Below, piece after piece: positions 15,718 to 23,579 of a stretch of 55,467 nucleotides of DNA. The DNA lies in contig JAHHSC010000002.1 in the NCBI GenBank assembly GCA_020025455.1, positions 1-55,467 on the forward strand. The letters run 5' to 3'. The DNA is from Lawsonibacter sp. GTDB taxonomy: Bacteria > Bacillota > Clostridia > Oscillospirales > Oscillospiraceae. Below the pieces are notes generated by a model. That model worked only from the letters and a program-made list of their open reading frames with translations, had not been told where the DNA came from and did no database searches. Every line of letters starts with the position of its first letter. The stretch's first letter is position 1. The position numbers and the translations under genes are program-made.

Positions 15718-18217
15718 GGCGCGCCTCCTTTTTTTCGCTGGGTTCCGGTAATTCGTTTTCTTTTTGCTCCGGGTGCTCCTCAATGGTCCCGGAGTCCACC
15801 ATGGCGGACAGGGAGCCTTGGATGGTGCCGTGAATCTCGGCATCCACCACACCGCTCACATAGCCGCGCACGCGGCCATGGACACGGAGTGTACCGCTGG
15901 CCCGCTTGGCGGTCACAGGGGGTTTTAGGATGAAGGAAGTTTTTTCAATGATGGTGTCGCCCAGCACCAGAATCTGGGGCAGAACGCCCATGACCAGCAG
16001 CATGGAGATGATCGTTCCCCGTCCCAGACACTGACCAATGCCGGTGATGGCGGGTTCAGAGGTGAGGAAATAGATCAGAATACCGGCGGCACTCAGTATG
16101 GTACCCGAGGTGGCGATGGTGGGAAAGGCCAGATTCAGCGCCTCCACAATGGCCTCCTTACTGCTCATGCGCTGTTTTAGATCAATATAGCGGCTGGAGA
16201 TGACAATGGCGTAGTCGATGTTGGCACCCATCTGGATCGAACTGACGATCAGGCTGCTTAGGAAGAACAGGTTGCTCTGCATGATGTAAGGGAAGGAGAA
16301 GTTAATCCAGATACTGCCCTGAATGACCAAAATCAGCAGCACCGGCAGACCGGCAGACCGGAACGTAAACACAAGCACGATGATGACAAACAGGGCGGAC
16401 AGTACGCTAATCAGCACGTTGTCCCGCTGGAAGGAGGTGGATAGATCCAGGTCACTGGTGGAGTCGCCAACTAGAAGGACCGAATCATAGTATTTTTCAC
16501 CTACCCGGTGGAGCTGGCTCAGGTAATCGAAGGTCTCCTGGCTCTCCTCGGGCAGGTCCAGCTCCAGCAGAATTCGGCTGTGAGCCGATCCGGCCAGCTG
16601 GGCCTTGGCATCCACCAGCTGGTCGTAGATGTCGTCCAACATATCGGACAGCTCACCGTCCAGCGTAATGTACCCTTCGTCCACCTGGTCATGGATGAAA
16701 AAGATCATATCAATGAGAGGTACGCCAAATTCATCCAAACCGCCCACAATTTTTCCGTATTTTCCCTGATCGGCGGCGTAAGCGGCGTATAGGAGCTTTA
16801 CCGTATCGTAATCGAAATCGAGGAGCTCGGCCAGCTGTCGGGGCCGCAGGGTGTCGGTAAGCATATAGCCGTCCATAGCCTCGATGTTGGAAAGGCCCAT
16901 TGCGGTATCCACGTGCTCCATGCGGCTCAGCTCAGACAGCAGGGCCTGTTCCTTGGCGTAATCACCGGCGGGCACCAGCATGGCCAGAATGTTTTCGCTG
17001 CCGAAGGTCGAGTCGATCCGCTCCTGCGCAATCTGATCCTCGTTCTGTCGGAAGGTGTGCAGAGTGGAGTAGCCATACACATAGGGGCATTTGGAGGACA
17101 GGAAAAACGCGCCCACGACCAACAGGGCAAAGAGGGGAGGCACCACATAGCGGGTCTTGACCACCATGCGGCCCCAGAGAGAGATTTTGGGGATAAAGCT
17201 GTGATGGTGGGTCTTATCCATACCCTTGGAGAAGAGCATCAGCAGTCCTGGCATCAGGGTAAAGACGGACAGCAGACTGAGAAGAATGGCCTTGATCAGT
17301 ACCACGCCCATGTCATACCCCAACCGGAACTGCATAAAGGTCATAGCCAGCAAACCGGAGATGGTGGTGAGGGAGGAACCCGCGATTTCGGGGATGGACT
17401 TGCTCAGGGCGTTGATACAGGCTTCCCGGGCGGAGTGGTACTCCCGTTCCTCGGTGAAGCGGTGGCATAGAATGATCGCGTAGTCGATGGCCAGTGCCAG
17501 CTGCAAGATGACGGCCACAGAGTTGGTGACAAAGGAGATCTCGCCCATCAGGAAGTTGGTGCCCATGTTCAGCAGGGCCGCGGCACCGAAGGTAAGCAGC
17601 AGCACGGGGACCTCAAGATAGGTTTTAGAGGTAAAGAGCAATACGGTGATGATGATGAAAACGGCCACCACCATGACAATGGCAATCTCCTGGCCCAGTC
17701 GGTCGACCGTGCCGGTGCCGACCTCCGTGTTGATGTAGTAGTCAAGCCCGTCCAGAGCCTCTGTTACACCCTCCTTCGCCTGGGCGCTGATGGGGTCCTC
17801 CGCCTCGCCGTCAAAGGTGAGGGAGAAGAGAGCGGAGGCGTGGCGGTAGTAATCGCTCAGGATGCTCTCGGAGTTGTCCGGATCGTAGAACTCCACAGAG
17901 GTGACGCCGGGGATCTGCGCCAGGGTCTCCCGGAGCGCCAGTGCCTTACCAAGGGAAATGTTATCTACCATGACCCGGGCTGTGGCGTATGTGGTGAACT
18001 CGTTTTCCATAATGGTGAGGCCCTGCCGGGTCTCGGTCTCAGGCGGGAGATAGGCGGTGATATCGTCGTTGGTCTTGACCCAGCCGGTGGAGACCAGGCA
18101 GAATATGCCGGCGGCAATAAAAAATAGGAAGAAGATGTTCCGTTTATCGACGATAAAGGTAGACACCTTCTCCCAGATGGTTGACTTCTTTTCACTGCTC
18201 ACAAAACTTCGCTCCAT
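15710..18217 (-). CDS. MMPL/RND family exporter
   Basis: An 835-residue membrane protein of the MMPL (RND) superfamily with two repeats, each of one helix, an extracytoplasmic domain and a bundle of five helices. The proton-relay type aspartates lie in ALAIDYAIILCHRF (about 241-254) and QMGANIDYAIVISSRYI in the second half. Such proteins export lipids or other hydrophobic molecules using the proton gradient. The C-terminal cytoplasmic tail (about 770-835) holds a short repetitive beta pattern (VHGRVRGYVSGVVDAEIHG) resembling bactofilin-type strands. The longest open frame begins at 18292 (TTG), but that codon is the -35 box of a strong promoter, so ATG 18217 is chosen although its Shine-Dalgarno is weak. 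The following gene overlaps by eight bases. Confidence 0.9.
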   Translation of the reverse strand: MERSFVSSEKKSTIWEKVSTFIVDKRNIFFLFFIAAGIFCLVSTGWVKTNDDITAYLPPETETRQGLTIMENEFTTYATARVMVDNISLGKALALRETLAQIPGVTSVEFYDPDNSESILSDYYRHASALFSLTFDGEAEDPISAQAKEGVTEALDGLDYYINTEVGTGTVDRLGQEIAIVMVVAVFIIITVLLFTSKTYLEVPVLLLTFGAAALLNMGTNFLMGEISFVTNSVAVILQLALAIDYAIILCHRFTEEREYHSAREACINALSKSIPEIAGSSLTTISGLLAMTFMQFRLGYDMGVVLIKAILLSLLSVFTLMPGLLMLFSKGMDKTHHHSFIPKISLWGRMVVKTRYVVPPLFALLVVGAFFLSSKCPYVYGYSTLHTFRQNEDQIAQERIDSTFGSENILAMLVPAGDYAKEQALLSELSRMEHVDTAMGLSNIEAMDGYMLTDTLRPRQLAELLDFDYDTVKLLYAAYAADQGKYGKIVGGLDEFGVPLIDMIFFIHDQVDEGYITLDGELSDMLDDIYDQLVDAKAQLAGSAHSRILLELDLPEESQETFDYLSQLHRVGEKYYDSVLLVGDSTSDLDLSTSFQRDNVLISVLSALFVIIVLVFTFRSAGLPVLLILVIQGSIWINFSFPYIMQSNLFFLSSLIVSSIQMGANIDYAIVISSRYIDLKQRMSSKEAIVEALNLAFPTIATSGTILSAAGILIYFLTSEPAITGIGQCLGRGTIISMLLVMGVLPQILVLGDTIIEKTSFILKPPVTAKRASGTLRVHGRVRGYVSGVVDAEIHGTIQGSLSAMVDSGTIEEHPEQKENELPEPSEKKEARHE

Positions 18218-18263
18218 TCTTTGCGGGGATAGATCGGAATCAGACTCTGTTGTGCCATCTAGG

Positions 18264-18292
18264 ATTATAGGAGCCGTGTCCAGCTCCGTCAA
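18264..18292 (-). promoter_or_regulatory. Sigma-A promoter of the exporter/surface protein operon
   Basis: Minus strand TTGACG (18292-18287), a 17-base spacer and perfect TATAAT (18269-18264). It lies inside the longest open frame of the exporter, so the start must be downstream (18217). Confidence 0.85.
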
Positions 18293-18445
18293 GAGATATA
18301 TGGTACGAAGTGGGGGAAAATCACCTGTTTTAAAGTAATTTTAATAGAATTTAATCCCTGTTTTCGGGAATTAGGCGTATAGTAGAAACTAGGCAGAGTG
18401 TTGCCACTTGTGGTGTCTGCCAGAAGCGATGGAGGGCGATCAAGC

Positions 18446-19018
18446 ATGAAAAAATGGACGGCGAACGAAGTTGTTTCGATTCCGAATCTGATGGGGTATT
18501 TTCGCATTTTGCTAATTCCGCTGTTCTGCTGGCTCTACCTCAACGCGGAGACCACCCGCGACTTTTTTCTGGCCGCGCTGGTGGTGATGATATCCAGCCT
18601 GACAGACCTCTTTGACGGCATGGTGGCCCGGAACTTCAACATGGTCACAGACCTGGGAAAAATTGTGGACCCGGTGGCCGACAAGCTGACCCATGCCGCG
18701 CTGGCGATCTGCCTGGCCACGCGCTACCCGCTTATGTGGCTGCTCATCACGTTGATGGTGATGAAGGAGGCCTACATGGGGATCATGGGCATCATCCTGC
18801 TGCGAAAGGGCAGAATGCTGAACGGGGCCATGTGGTTTGGCAAGGTGTGCACCGCTTCTCTGTTTATAGGTATGCTGGTGCTGTTCCTGTGCCCGGAGCT
18901 GGACATCACCGTGGTAGACACCATCATCGGGGTGCTGATGGTGGTCATGCTGTTCACCCTCTGCAACTATGTGCCTGTGTTCCGCAGGCTGCTGCGTGAA
19001 TGTCGTGCCGGACAATAA
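18446..19018 (+). CDS. pgsA: CDP-diacylglycerol-glycerol-3-phosphate 3-phosphatidyltransferase family protein
   Basis: A 190-residue integral membrane CDP-alcohol phosphatidyltransferase. The signature DGxxARxxxxxxxxGxxxDxxxD is complete in DGMVARNFNMVTDLGKIVDP plus VAD. The enzyme class makes phosphatidylglycerolphosphate from CDP-diacylglycerol and glycerol-3-phosphate. The N-terminal SIPNLMGYFRILLIPLF matches PgsA, which is the likely identity, although other CDP-alcohol transferases cannot be excluded. The ATG is preceded by GGAGGG. It is divergent from the exporter operon and ends at a strong terminator. Confidence 0.88.
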   Translation: MKKWTANEVVSIPNLMGYFRILLIPLFCWLYLNAETTRDFFLAALVVMISSLTDLFDGMVARNFNMVTDLGKIVDPVADKLTHAALAICLATRYPLMWLLITLMVMKEAYMGIMGIILLRKGRMLNGAMWFGKVCTASLFIGMLVLFLCPELDITVVDTIIGVLMVVMLFTLCNYVPVFRRLLRECRAGQ

Positions 19019-19064
19019 AAAGGAAGTGGGAGTTCTTTTGTGAAAGAGCTCCCACTTCCTTTTT
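19017..19064 (+). terminator. Terminator of pgsA
   Basis: A stem of about 22 bp (AAAAAGGAAGTGGGAG... / ...CTCCCACTTCCTTTTT) with one U-G wobble and a 4-base loop. It begins inside the pgsA stop codon and ends in five T. Confidence 0.92.
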
Positions 19065-19142
19065 GATTGGAGCTAAAAAAAGTAAAGTATCACAAAAAAT
19101 AAAAAGCTGTCGGGAAAGGGTGGACGGCGGGGGAACGTGGGT

Positions 19143-19150
19143 GCTATACT
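19143..19150 (+). promoter_or_regulatory. Extended -10 promoter of uraA
   Basis: TGCTATACT (extended -10) lies 33 bases before the TTG start. A partial -35 (TGGACG) lies 18 bases upstream. The leader of about 25 bases is too short for a PyrR attenuator. Confidence 0.5.
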
Positions 19151-19182
19151 CAAAAGGATCGAAATTGAGAGGAGAGGTTCCT

Positions 19183-20475
19183 TTGGAGAAAAAACGTATC
19201 ATTCAGGTGGACGAGAAGGTCCCCATGACCCAGCTGATCCCCCTGAGCATCCAGCACGTCTTTGCCATGTTCGGCGCGTCTGTGCTGGTCCCAATTCTGT
19301 TCGGCATCCACTCCGGTGTGGTGCTGCTGATGAACGGTGTGGGCACCCTTTTGTTCATCGTTCTGACGCGAGGCAAGGCCCCCGCTTATCTGGGTTCCAG
19401 CTTTGCCTTTCTGGCCCCTGCGGGTGTTGTGATCTCAGAGCTTGGCTTTGAGTACGCACAGGGCGGCTTTGTGGTAGTAGGCCTGTTGGGTTGTGTGCTG
19501 GCGTTTGTGGTATATAAGTTCGGCACCGACTGGATCGACGTGGTTCTGCCGCCTGCCGCTATGGGCCCTGTGGTGGCACTTATTGGTCTGGAGCTGGCTT
19601 CCAACACCGTCAAAGGCGGAGCCATCGGTGCTGACCTGATGGCGGTGAACCCAAACGGCGGGCTGATGATTTCCCCCACCATGGAGATGGGCGATGTGGT
19701 GGTTTTCGCTGTCACCCTGGGCGTGGCCGTGTTTGGCTCTGTGCTGTTTCGCAAGTTCTTTTCCGTCATTCCGCTGCTGGTGGCCATGATCTGCGGCTAT
19801 ATTACCGCTGTTTTTGCCGGTGTCGTTGACTTCAGCCCCATGAAGGATGTGTCCCTCTTTACCGTGCCCCACTTCCAGCTGGCGAAGTTCGACCTGAACG
19901 CCATTTTGACCATTGTCCCCGTGCTGCTGGTGATTACAGCGGAGCACATCGGACACCAGGTGGTCACCGGAGAAATCGTGGGCCGTGACCTGCTGAAGGA
20001 CCCTGGACTTCACCGCTCTCTGCTGGGGGATAACCTGTCCTCTGCCATCTCCGGTTTCCTGGGAAGCGTTCCTACCACGACCTACGGCGAAAACATCGGC
20101 GTCATGGCGGTGACCGGTGTCTATTCGGTGCAGGTCATTGCCGGGGCGGCGGTCATCTCCATTCTGATGGCCTTTGTAGGCCCGCTGTCCGCCTTTATTA
20201 CCACCATCCCGGGTGACGTGATTGGCGGCATTACCTTCCTGCTGTATGGCATGATTGGCACGTCCGGCCTGCGTATCCTGGTGGACAAGCAGGTGGACTA
20301 CGGCAAGAACCGCAACCTGATCCTGACATCTGTGGTTTTCGTGGCTGGTCTGTCCGGTTTGCAGCTTCATTTCGGCAGCGTGTCCATCACGGGTATGACG
20401 CTGGCCGCGGTCACGGCCGTGGTCATCAGCCTGATGTTCCATCTGCTGGATCGGGCCAAGCTGCTTAACGACTGA
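19183..20475 (+). CDS. uraA: Uracil permease (NCS2/NAT family)
   Basis: A 430-residue polytopic permease of the nucleobase:cation symporter 2 family, importing uracil with protons. The region NLSSAISGFLGSVPTTTYGE followed by NIGVMA is the uracil-permease version of the NAT signature, and ITAEHIGHQ carries the substrate-site glutamate-histidine pair. The start is TTG at 19183, six bases after AGGAGAGG; longer frames to 19000 run through the terminator and promoter and are rejected. The N-terminus EKKRIIQVDEKVPMTQLIPLS fits the family. It stands alone between two terminators. With carAB in the same window it serves pyrimidine supply by salvage. Confidence 0.94.
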   Translation: MEKKRIIQVDEKVPMTQLIPLSIQHVFAMFGASVLVPILFGIHSGVVLLMNGVGTLLFIVLTRGKAPAYLGSSFAFLAPAGVVISELGFEYAQGGFVVVGLLGCVLAFVVYKFGTDWIDVVLPPAAMGPVVALIGLELASNTVKGGAIGADLMAVNPNGGLMISPTMEMGDVVVFAVTLGVAVFGSVLFRKFFSVIPLLVAMICGYITAVFAGVVDFSPMKDVSLFTVPHFQLAKFDLNAILTIVPVLLVITAEHIGHQVVTGEIVGRDLLKDPGLHRSLLGDNLSSAISGFLGSVPTTTYGENIGVMAVTGVYSVQVIAGAAVISILMAFVGPLSAFITTIPGDVIGGITFLLYGMIGTSGLRILVDKQVDYGKNRNLILTSVVFVAGLSGLQLHFGSVSITGMTLAAVTAVVISLMFHLLDRAKLLND

Positions 20476-20510
20476 AGAAACCAACGGTCCAGACAATCTA
20501 TTTTGATAGC

Positions 20511-20559
20511 CGGAAGGGCGCTCCACCTGCAAAATGCAGGCGGAACGCCCTTCCGTTTT
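20511..20559 (+). terminator. Terminator of uraA
   Basis: A 10-bp outer stem CGGAAGGGCG / CGCCCTTCCG and an inner stem CCTGC / GCAGG around AAAAT, separated by a partly paired internal loop, then TTTTG. Confidence 0.85.
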
Positions 20560-20632
20560 GTCTTATATTCGCTTTGCTGGACCCTGTAGAATGGGATGCA
20601 GCTGATACGCTGTGGCGGTCTGCTGCAGAAAA

Positions 20633-23251
20633 TTACTTCTTTCGCATGGCGTGGACAACCTTGAAGAGCTGAATCACCACGGTGGGGAGGAGCGCCAGCA
20701 GAGCAATCTCGCCCATGTGGGTCAGGTTGAACAGAGGGGATACCTCAAACAGACCGGACAGACCGGGGATGAACAGCACGGACAACAGAAGCACTACACC
20801 AGTAAAGAAGGCCGCGACGGAGTACTTGTTGGAGGAGAACTTCAGCTTGAAAATGGACTCGGAGCCGCGGCAGTTGAAGCCATGGAACAGGCGGGCCAGC
20901 GTCAGGGTGGAGAAAGCCATGGTAGAGGCCAGCGCAGCGTTTCCGTTCTGATAGCCCAGATAGAAGGCGGCCATGGTGGAAACGGCAATGAGCAGACCCT
21001 GGGCACCGATGAGGCCCATCAGAGACCGATCCAGAATCGGCTCCTTGGGGTCACGGGGCTTCTGATCCAGCAGACCGCGCCGGGCGGGCTCCATGCCAAT
21101 GGCAATGGCGGGCAGGGAGTCAGTCAGCAGGTTGATAAACAGCAGATGGACAGGGGCAAACGGAACGGGAAGGGCCATAATGGAGGCGTACAGCACGCAG
21201 AGAATACCGGCCGTGTTGCCGGACAGCAGGAACTGAATGGCATTTTTGATGTTGGCGTAGACGCTGCGGCCGTTGACGACGGCCTTCACAATGGTGGCGA
21301 AGTTGTCATCGGTCAGAATCATGGAAGCGGCGTCCTTGGAAACCTCGGTTCCAGTGATGCCCATAGCCACACCAATGTCGGCCTTCTTCAGCGCGGGGGC
21401 ATCGTTAACGCCGTCACCGGTCATAGACACGATGCAGCCGCGGCGCTGCCAGGCATTGACAATGCGGATCTTGTGCTCGGGGGAGACGCGGGCATAGACG
21501 GAGATCTTAGGCAGGTGCTCGTCCAGGTCCCGGTCGGACATGGCATCAAGCTCCATGCCGGACACTGCCTCATCGCCCTGCTTTAGAATACCAAGCTGGT
21601 GGGCAATGGCGGCGGCGGTGACCTTGTGGTCGCCGGTAATCATAATGGTGCGGATTCCGGCGCGGCTGGCGTCAGCCACGGCCTGAATAGCCTCGGGACG
21701 GGGGGGATCGATCATGGAGATCAGGCCGATGAAGGTCAGGTCGTTCTCGTCCGCCAGATCCAGGGGACGGATGGAGTCAATCTCGCGGTAGGCGAAGGCC
21801 AGCACACGCAGACCCTGGGTAGACAGCTCCATGTTGACCCGGGAGATCTCCTCCTTGCGCTCAGGGGTCAGCTCCACCTTGCCCTCGCGGGTGAGCAGGT
21901 ACTTGGAGCGGTCCAGCAGCACGTCGATGGCGCCCTTGGTGAATACCGTGGGGGTGCCGTCGATGTCGTGGAGGGTGCTCATAAGCTTGCGGTCAGAGTC
22001 AAAGGCCAGCTCGCTCAGACGGGGGTGCTGGTCGCGGTAAGAAATCTCGTCCACGCCGAATTTGTCACCCAGCAGGACCAGAGCCACCTCGGTGGGGTCG
22101 CCGATGGAGACGCCGTCGTTCTCGGTGGCATCGGAGGCCAGAATCGCGGCCTTCAGCAGCAGGCGCTGGACGTCGTTGACCAGATCCAGGTCATGGCCCT
22201 CCAGCAGCGAGCCGTCGGCATAGATCTTCTGGGGGGTCATTTTATTCTGGGTCAGAGTGCCGGTCTTATCCGAGCAGATGACGCTGACGGCCCCCAGACT
22301 TTCAACGGCCTTCAGATCCTTCATAACGGCATTCTGATGGGCCATTTTCTGGGTGCCCATAGCCAGCACGATGGTGACGATGGAGGAGAGTGCCTCAGGG
22401 ATGGCGGCAACAGCCAGGGCCACCGCGAACATCAGAGAGTCCAGCACACTCATGTGGGTGCGGAAGATGGACAGCAGGAACACCACCGCGCAGATGGCCA
22501 TAATGGCCATAGCCAGCTTGGCGCTGAACTTGTCCAGGCTCTCCTGAAGGGGAGTCTTGCGCTGCTGGGTCTGGTTCATCAAAGCGGCGATGTGGCCCAG
22601 CTCACTGTCCATGCCGGTGGCAGTGACCAGCACAGTGGCACGGCCGTAGGTGACCAGGGAACCGGAGAACACCATATTCTTCTGGTCGCCCAGCGCCACC
22701 TTGTCCCCCTCAATGACGGCGTCGGTCTTTTCAACGCCTTCGGACTCGCCGGTGAGGGAGCTCTCGTTGACTTTCAGAGAGAAGTTTTCAAGGATACGTC
22801 CATCGGCCACCACCATGTCGCCGGCCTCCAGCAGCACGATGTCACCGGGGACCACCTCCTGGGAGGGAATCTCCATGCGGACACCGCCGCGCATGACCTT
22901 GGCAGAGGGGGAGGACATGGCTTTCAGGCTCGCAAGCGATTTCTCGGCCTTGAGATACTGGACGGTACCCAGCAAGGCATTCAGAATCAGTACGGCAAAG
23001 ATAACGATGGTGCTCTCTGCATTGTTGGAGAAGGCGGAGATCAGGGCGGCAATGATGAGAATAAAGACCATCAGATCTTTAAACTGCTCCAGGAAAATCT
23101 GGAGCACGCTCTTCTTTTTGCCATCCGACAGCTTGTTCAGACCAAATTGCTCTGTGCGGCGCTTAACCTCTTCAGCAGTCAGACCGGAACGGCTGGCGTG
23201 CTGGAGCTCCAGAGCCTCCGGCCCGGTTTTGTTGAAGTAGATTTCTTTCAT
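20633..23251 (-). CDS. P2A-type cation-transporting ATPase (Ca2+/Mn2+ exporter)
   Basis: An 872-residue P-type ATPase of the SERCA/PMR1-like P2A class. Visible features are the actuator TGES (168-171), PEAL in M4 (285-288, an ion-site motif), the phosphorylation motif DKTGT (328-332), TGDGVNDAPALKKADIG in the hinge, and NLLTDSLPAIAIGMEP in M6 with ion-ligand residues. It exports Ca2+ and/or Mn2+ from the cytoplasm. The start at 23251 has GGAAGGAG upstream; a 23-codon extension runs into the riboswitch terminator and is rejected. The yybP-ykoY Mn2+ riboswitch in its leader suggests Mn2+ export as a physiological role; specificity is inferred. Confidence 0.93.
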   Translation of the reverse strand: MKEIYFNKTGPEALELQHASRSGLTAEEVKRRTEQFGLNKLSDGKKKSVLQIFLEQFKDLMVFILIIAALISAFSNNAESTIVIFAVLILNALLGTVQYLKAEKSLASLKAMSSPSAKVMRGGVRMEIPSQEVVPGDIVLLEAGDMVVADGRILENFSLKVNESSLTGESEGVEKTDAVIEGDKVALGDQKNMVFSGSLVTYGRATVLVTATGMDSELGHIAALMNQTQQRKTPLQESLDKFSAKLAMAIMAICAVVFLLSIFRTHMSVLDSLMFAVALAVAAIPEALSSIVTIVLAMGTQKMAHQNAVMKDLKAVESLGAVSVICSDKTGTLTQNKMTPQKIYADGSLLEGHDLDLVNDVQRLLLKAAILASDATENDGVSIGDPTEVALVLLGDKFGVDEISYRDQHPRLSELAFDSDRKLMSTLHDIDGTPTVFTKGAIDVLLDRSKYLLTREGKVELTPERKEEISRVNMELSTQGLRVLAFAYREIDSIRPLDLADENDLTFIGLISMIDPPRPEAIQAVADASRAGIRTIMITGDHKVTAAAIAHQLGILKQGDEAVSGMELDAMSDRDLDEHLPKISVYARVSPEHKIRIVNAWQRRGCIVSMTGDGVNDAPALKKADIGVAMGITGTEVSKDAASMILTDDNFATIVKAVVNGRSVYANIKNAIQFLLSGNTAGILCVLYASIMALPVPFAPVHLLFINLLTDSLPAIAIGMEPARRGLLDQKPRDPKEPILDRSLMGLIGAQGLLIAVSTMAAFYLGYQNGNAALASTMAFSTLTLARLFHGFNCRGSESIFKLKFSSNKYSVAAFFTGVVLLLSVLFIPGLSGLFEVSPLFNLTHMGEIALLALLPTVVIQLFKVVHAMRKK

Positions 23252-23280
23252 GTGTGCAGACACTCCTTCCAAAATGGGGA

Positions 23281-23331
23281 ATAAAAAAGACTTTTCGGAA
23301 ATCGACATGAGGTCAATCACCGAAAAGTCTT
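23281..23331 (-). terminator. Regulated terminator of the Mn2+ riboswitch
   Basis: On the minus strand, AAGACTTTTCGG (23331-23320) pairs perfectly with CCGAAAAGTCTT (23298-23287), with an inner ATTGAC/GTCGAT stem, followed by a T-run to 23281. Its 5' arm includes part of the conserved ACAAGAC of the aptamer, so aptamer and terminator should be mutually exclusive. Confidence 0.88.
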
Positions 23332-23410
23332 GTTACCACAGATGGGCGTATGCCGCCAGGTCCGAAATGCGGACCGCGATGTTGACGGTATACTTTAAAC
23401 TACTCCCTTT
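23327..23410 (-). promoter_or_regulatory. yybP-ykoY (Mn2+) riboswitch aptamer
   Basis: The leader of the P-type ATPase gene contains, in order on the minus strand, AAGGGAGTAG (from 23409), GTCAACATCGC, a GGTCCGCatttCGGACC hairpin, CCTGGCGGCATACGCCC, and GGTAACAAGAC (ending 23327). This order and the conserved GGAGTA, GTCAACA, CCTGG and ACAAGAC elements match the yybP-ykoY family, known to sense Mn2+ and to control Mn2+ exporters and P-type ATPases. Because the 3' end overlaps the terminator stem, metal binding should prevent termination and switch the gene on. Confidence 0.88.
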
Positions 23411-23422
23411 TCAACTTGATTC

Positions 23423-23451
23423 AATATAGCACGAAGGGACAGTGAAGTCAA
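23423..23451 (-). promoter_or_regulatory. Sigma-A promoter of the riboswitch and P-type ATPase transcript
   Basis: Minus strand TTGACT (23451-23446), a 17-base spacer, TATATT (23428-23423). The start site, near 23416, is just before the aptamer. Confidence 0.82.
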
Positions 23452-23533
23452 GAGTATAATTGCGGACAATTGGGGAACAGAGGGAAAAATGGAATAATTT
23501 ACTAAATAATAGAACACAGTCATCGAGAGAACG

Positions 23534-23565
23534 AAACGGACCGATGCACACGCACCGGTCCGTTT
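23534..23565 (-). terminator. Terminator-like hairpin after the DUF4261 gene
   Basis: 10-bp stem AAACGGACCG / CGGTCCGTTT with a 12-base loop, 15 bases past the stop codon. The T-run is poor. Confidence 0.55.
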
Positions 23566-23579
23566 GATGCCGTATGAGA

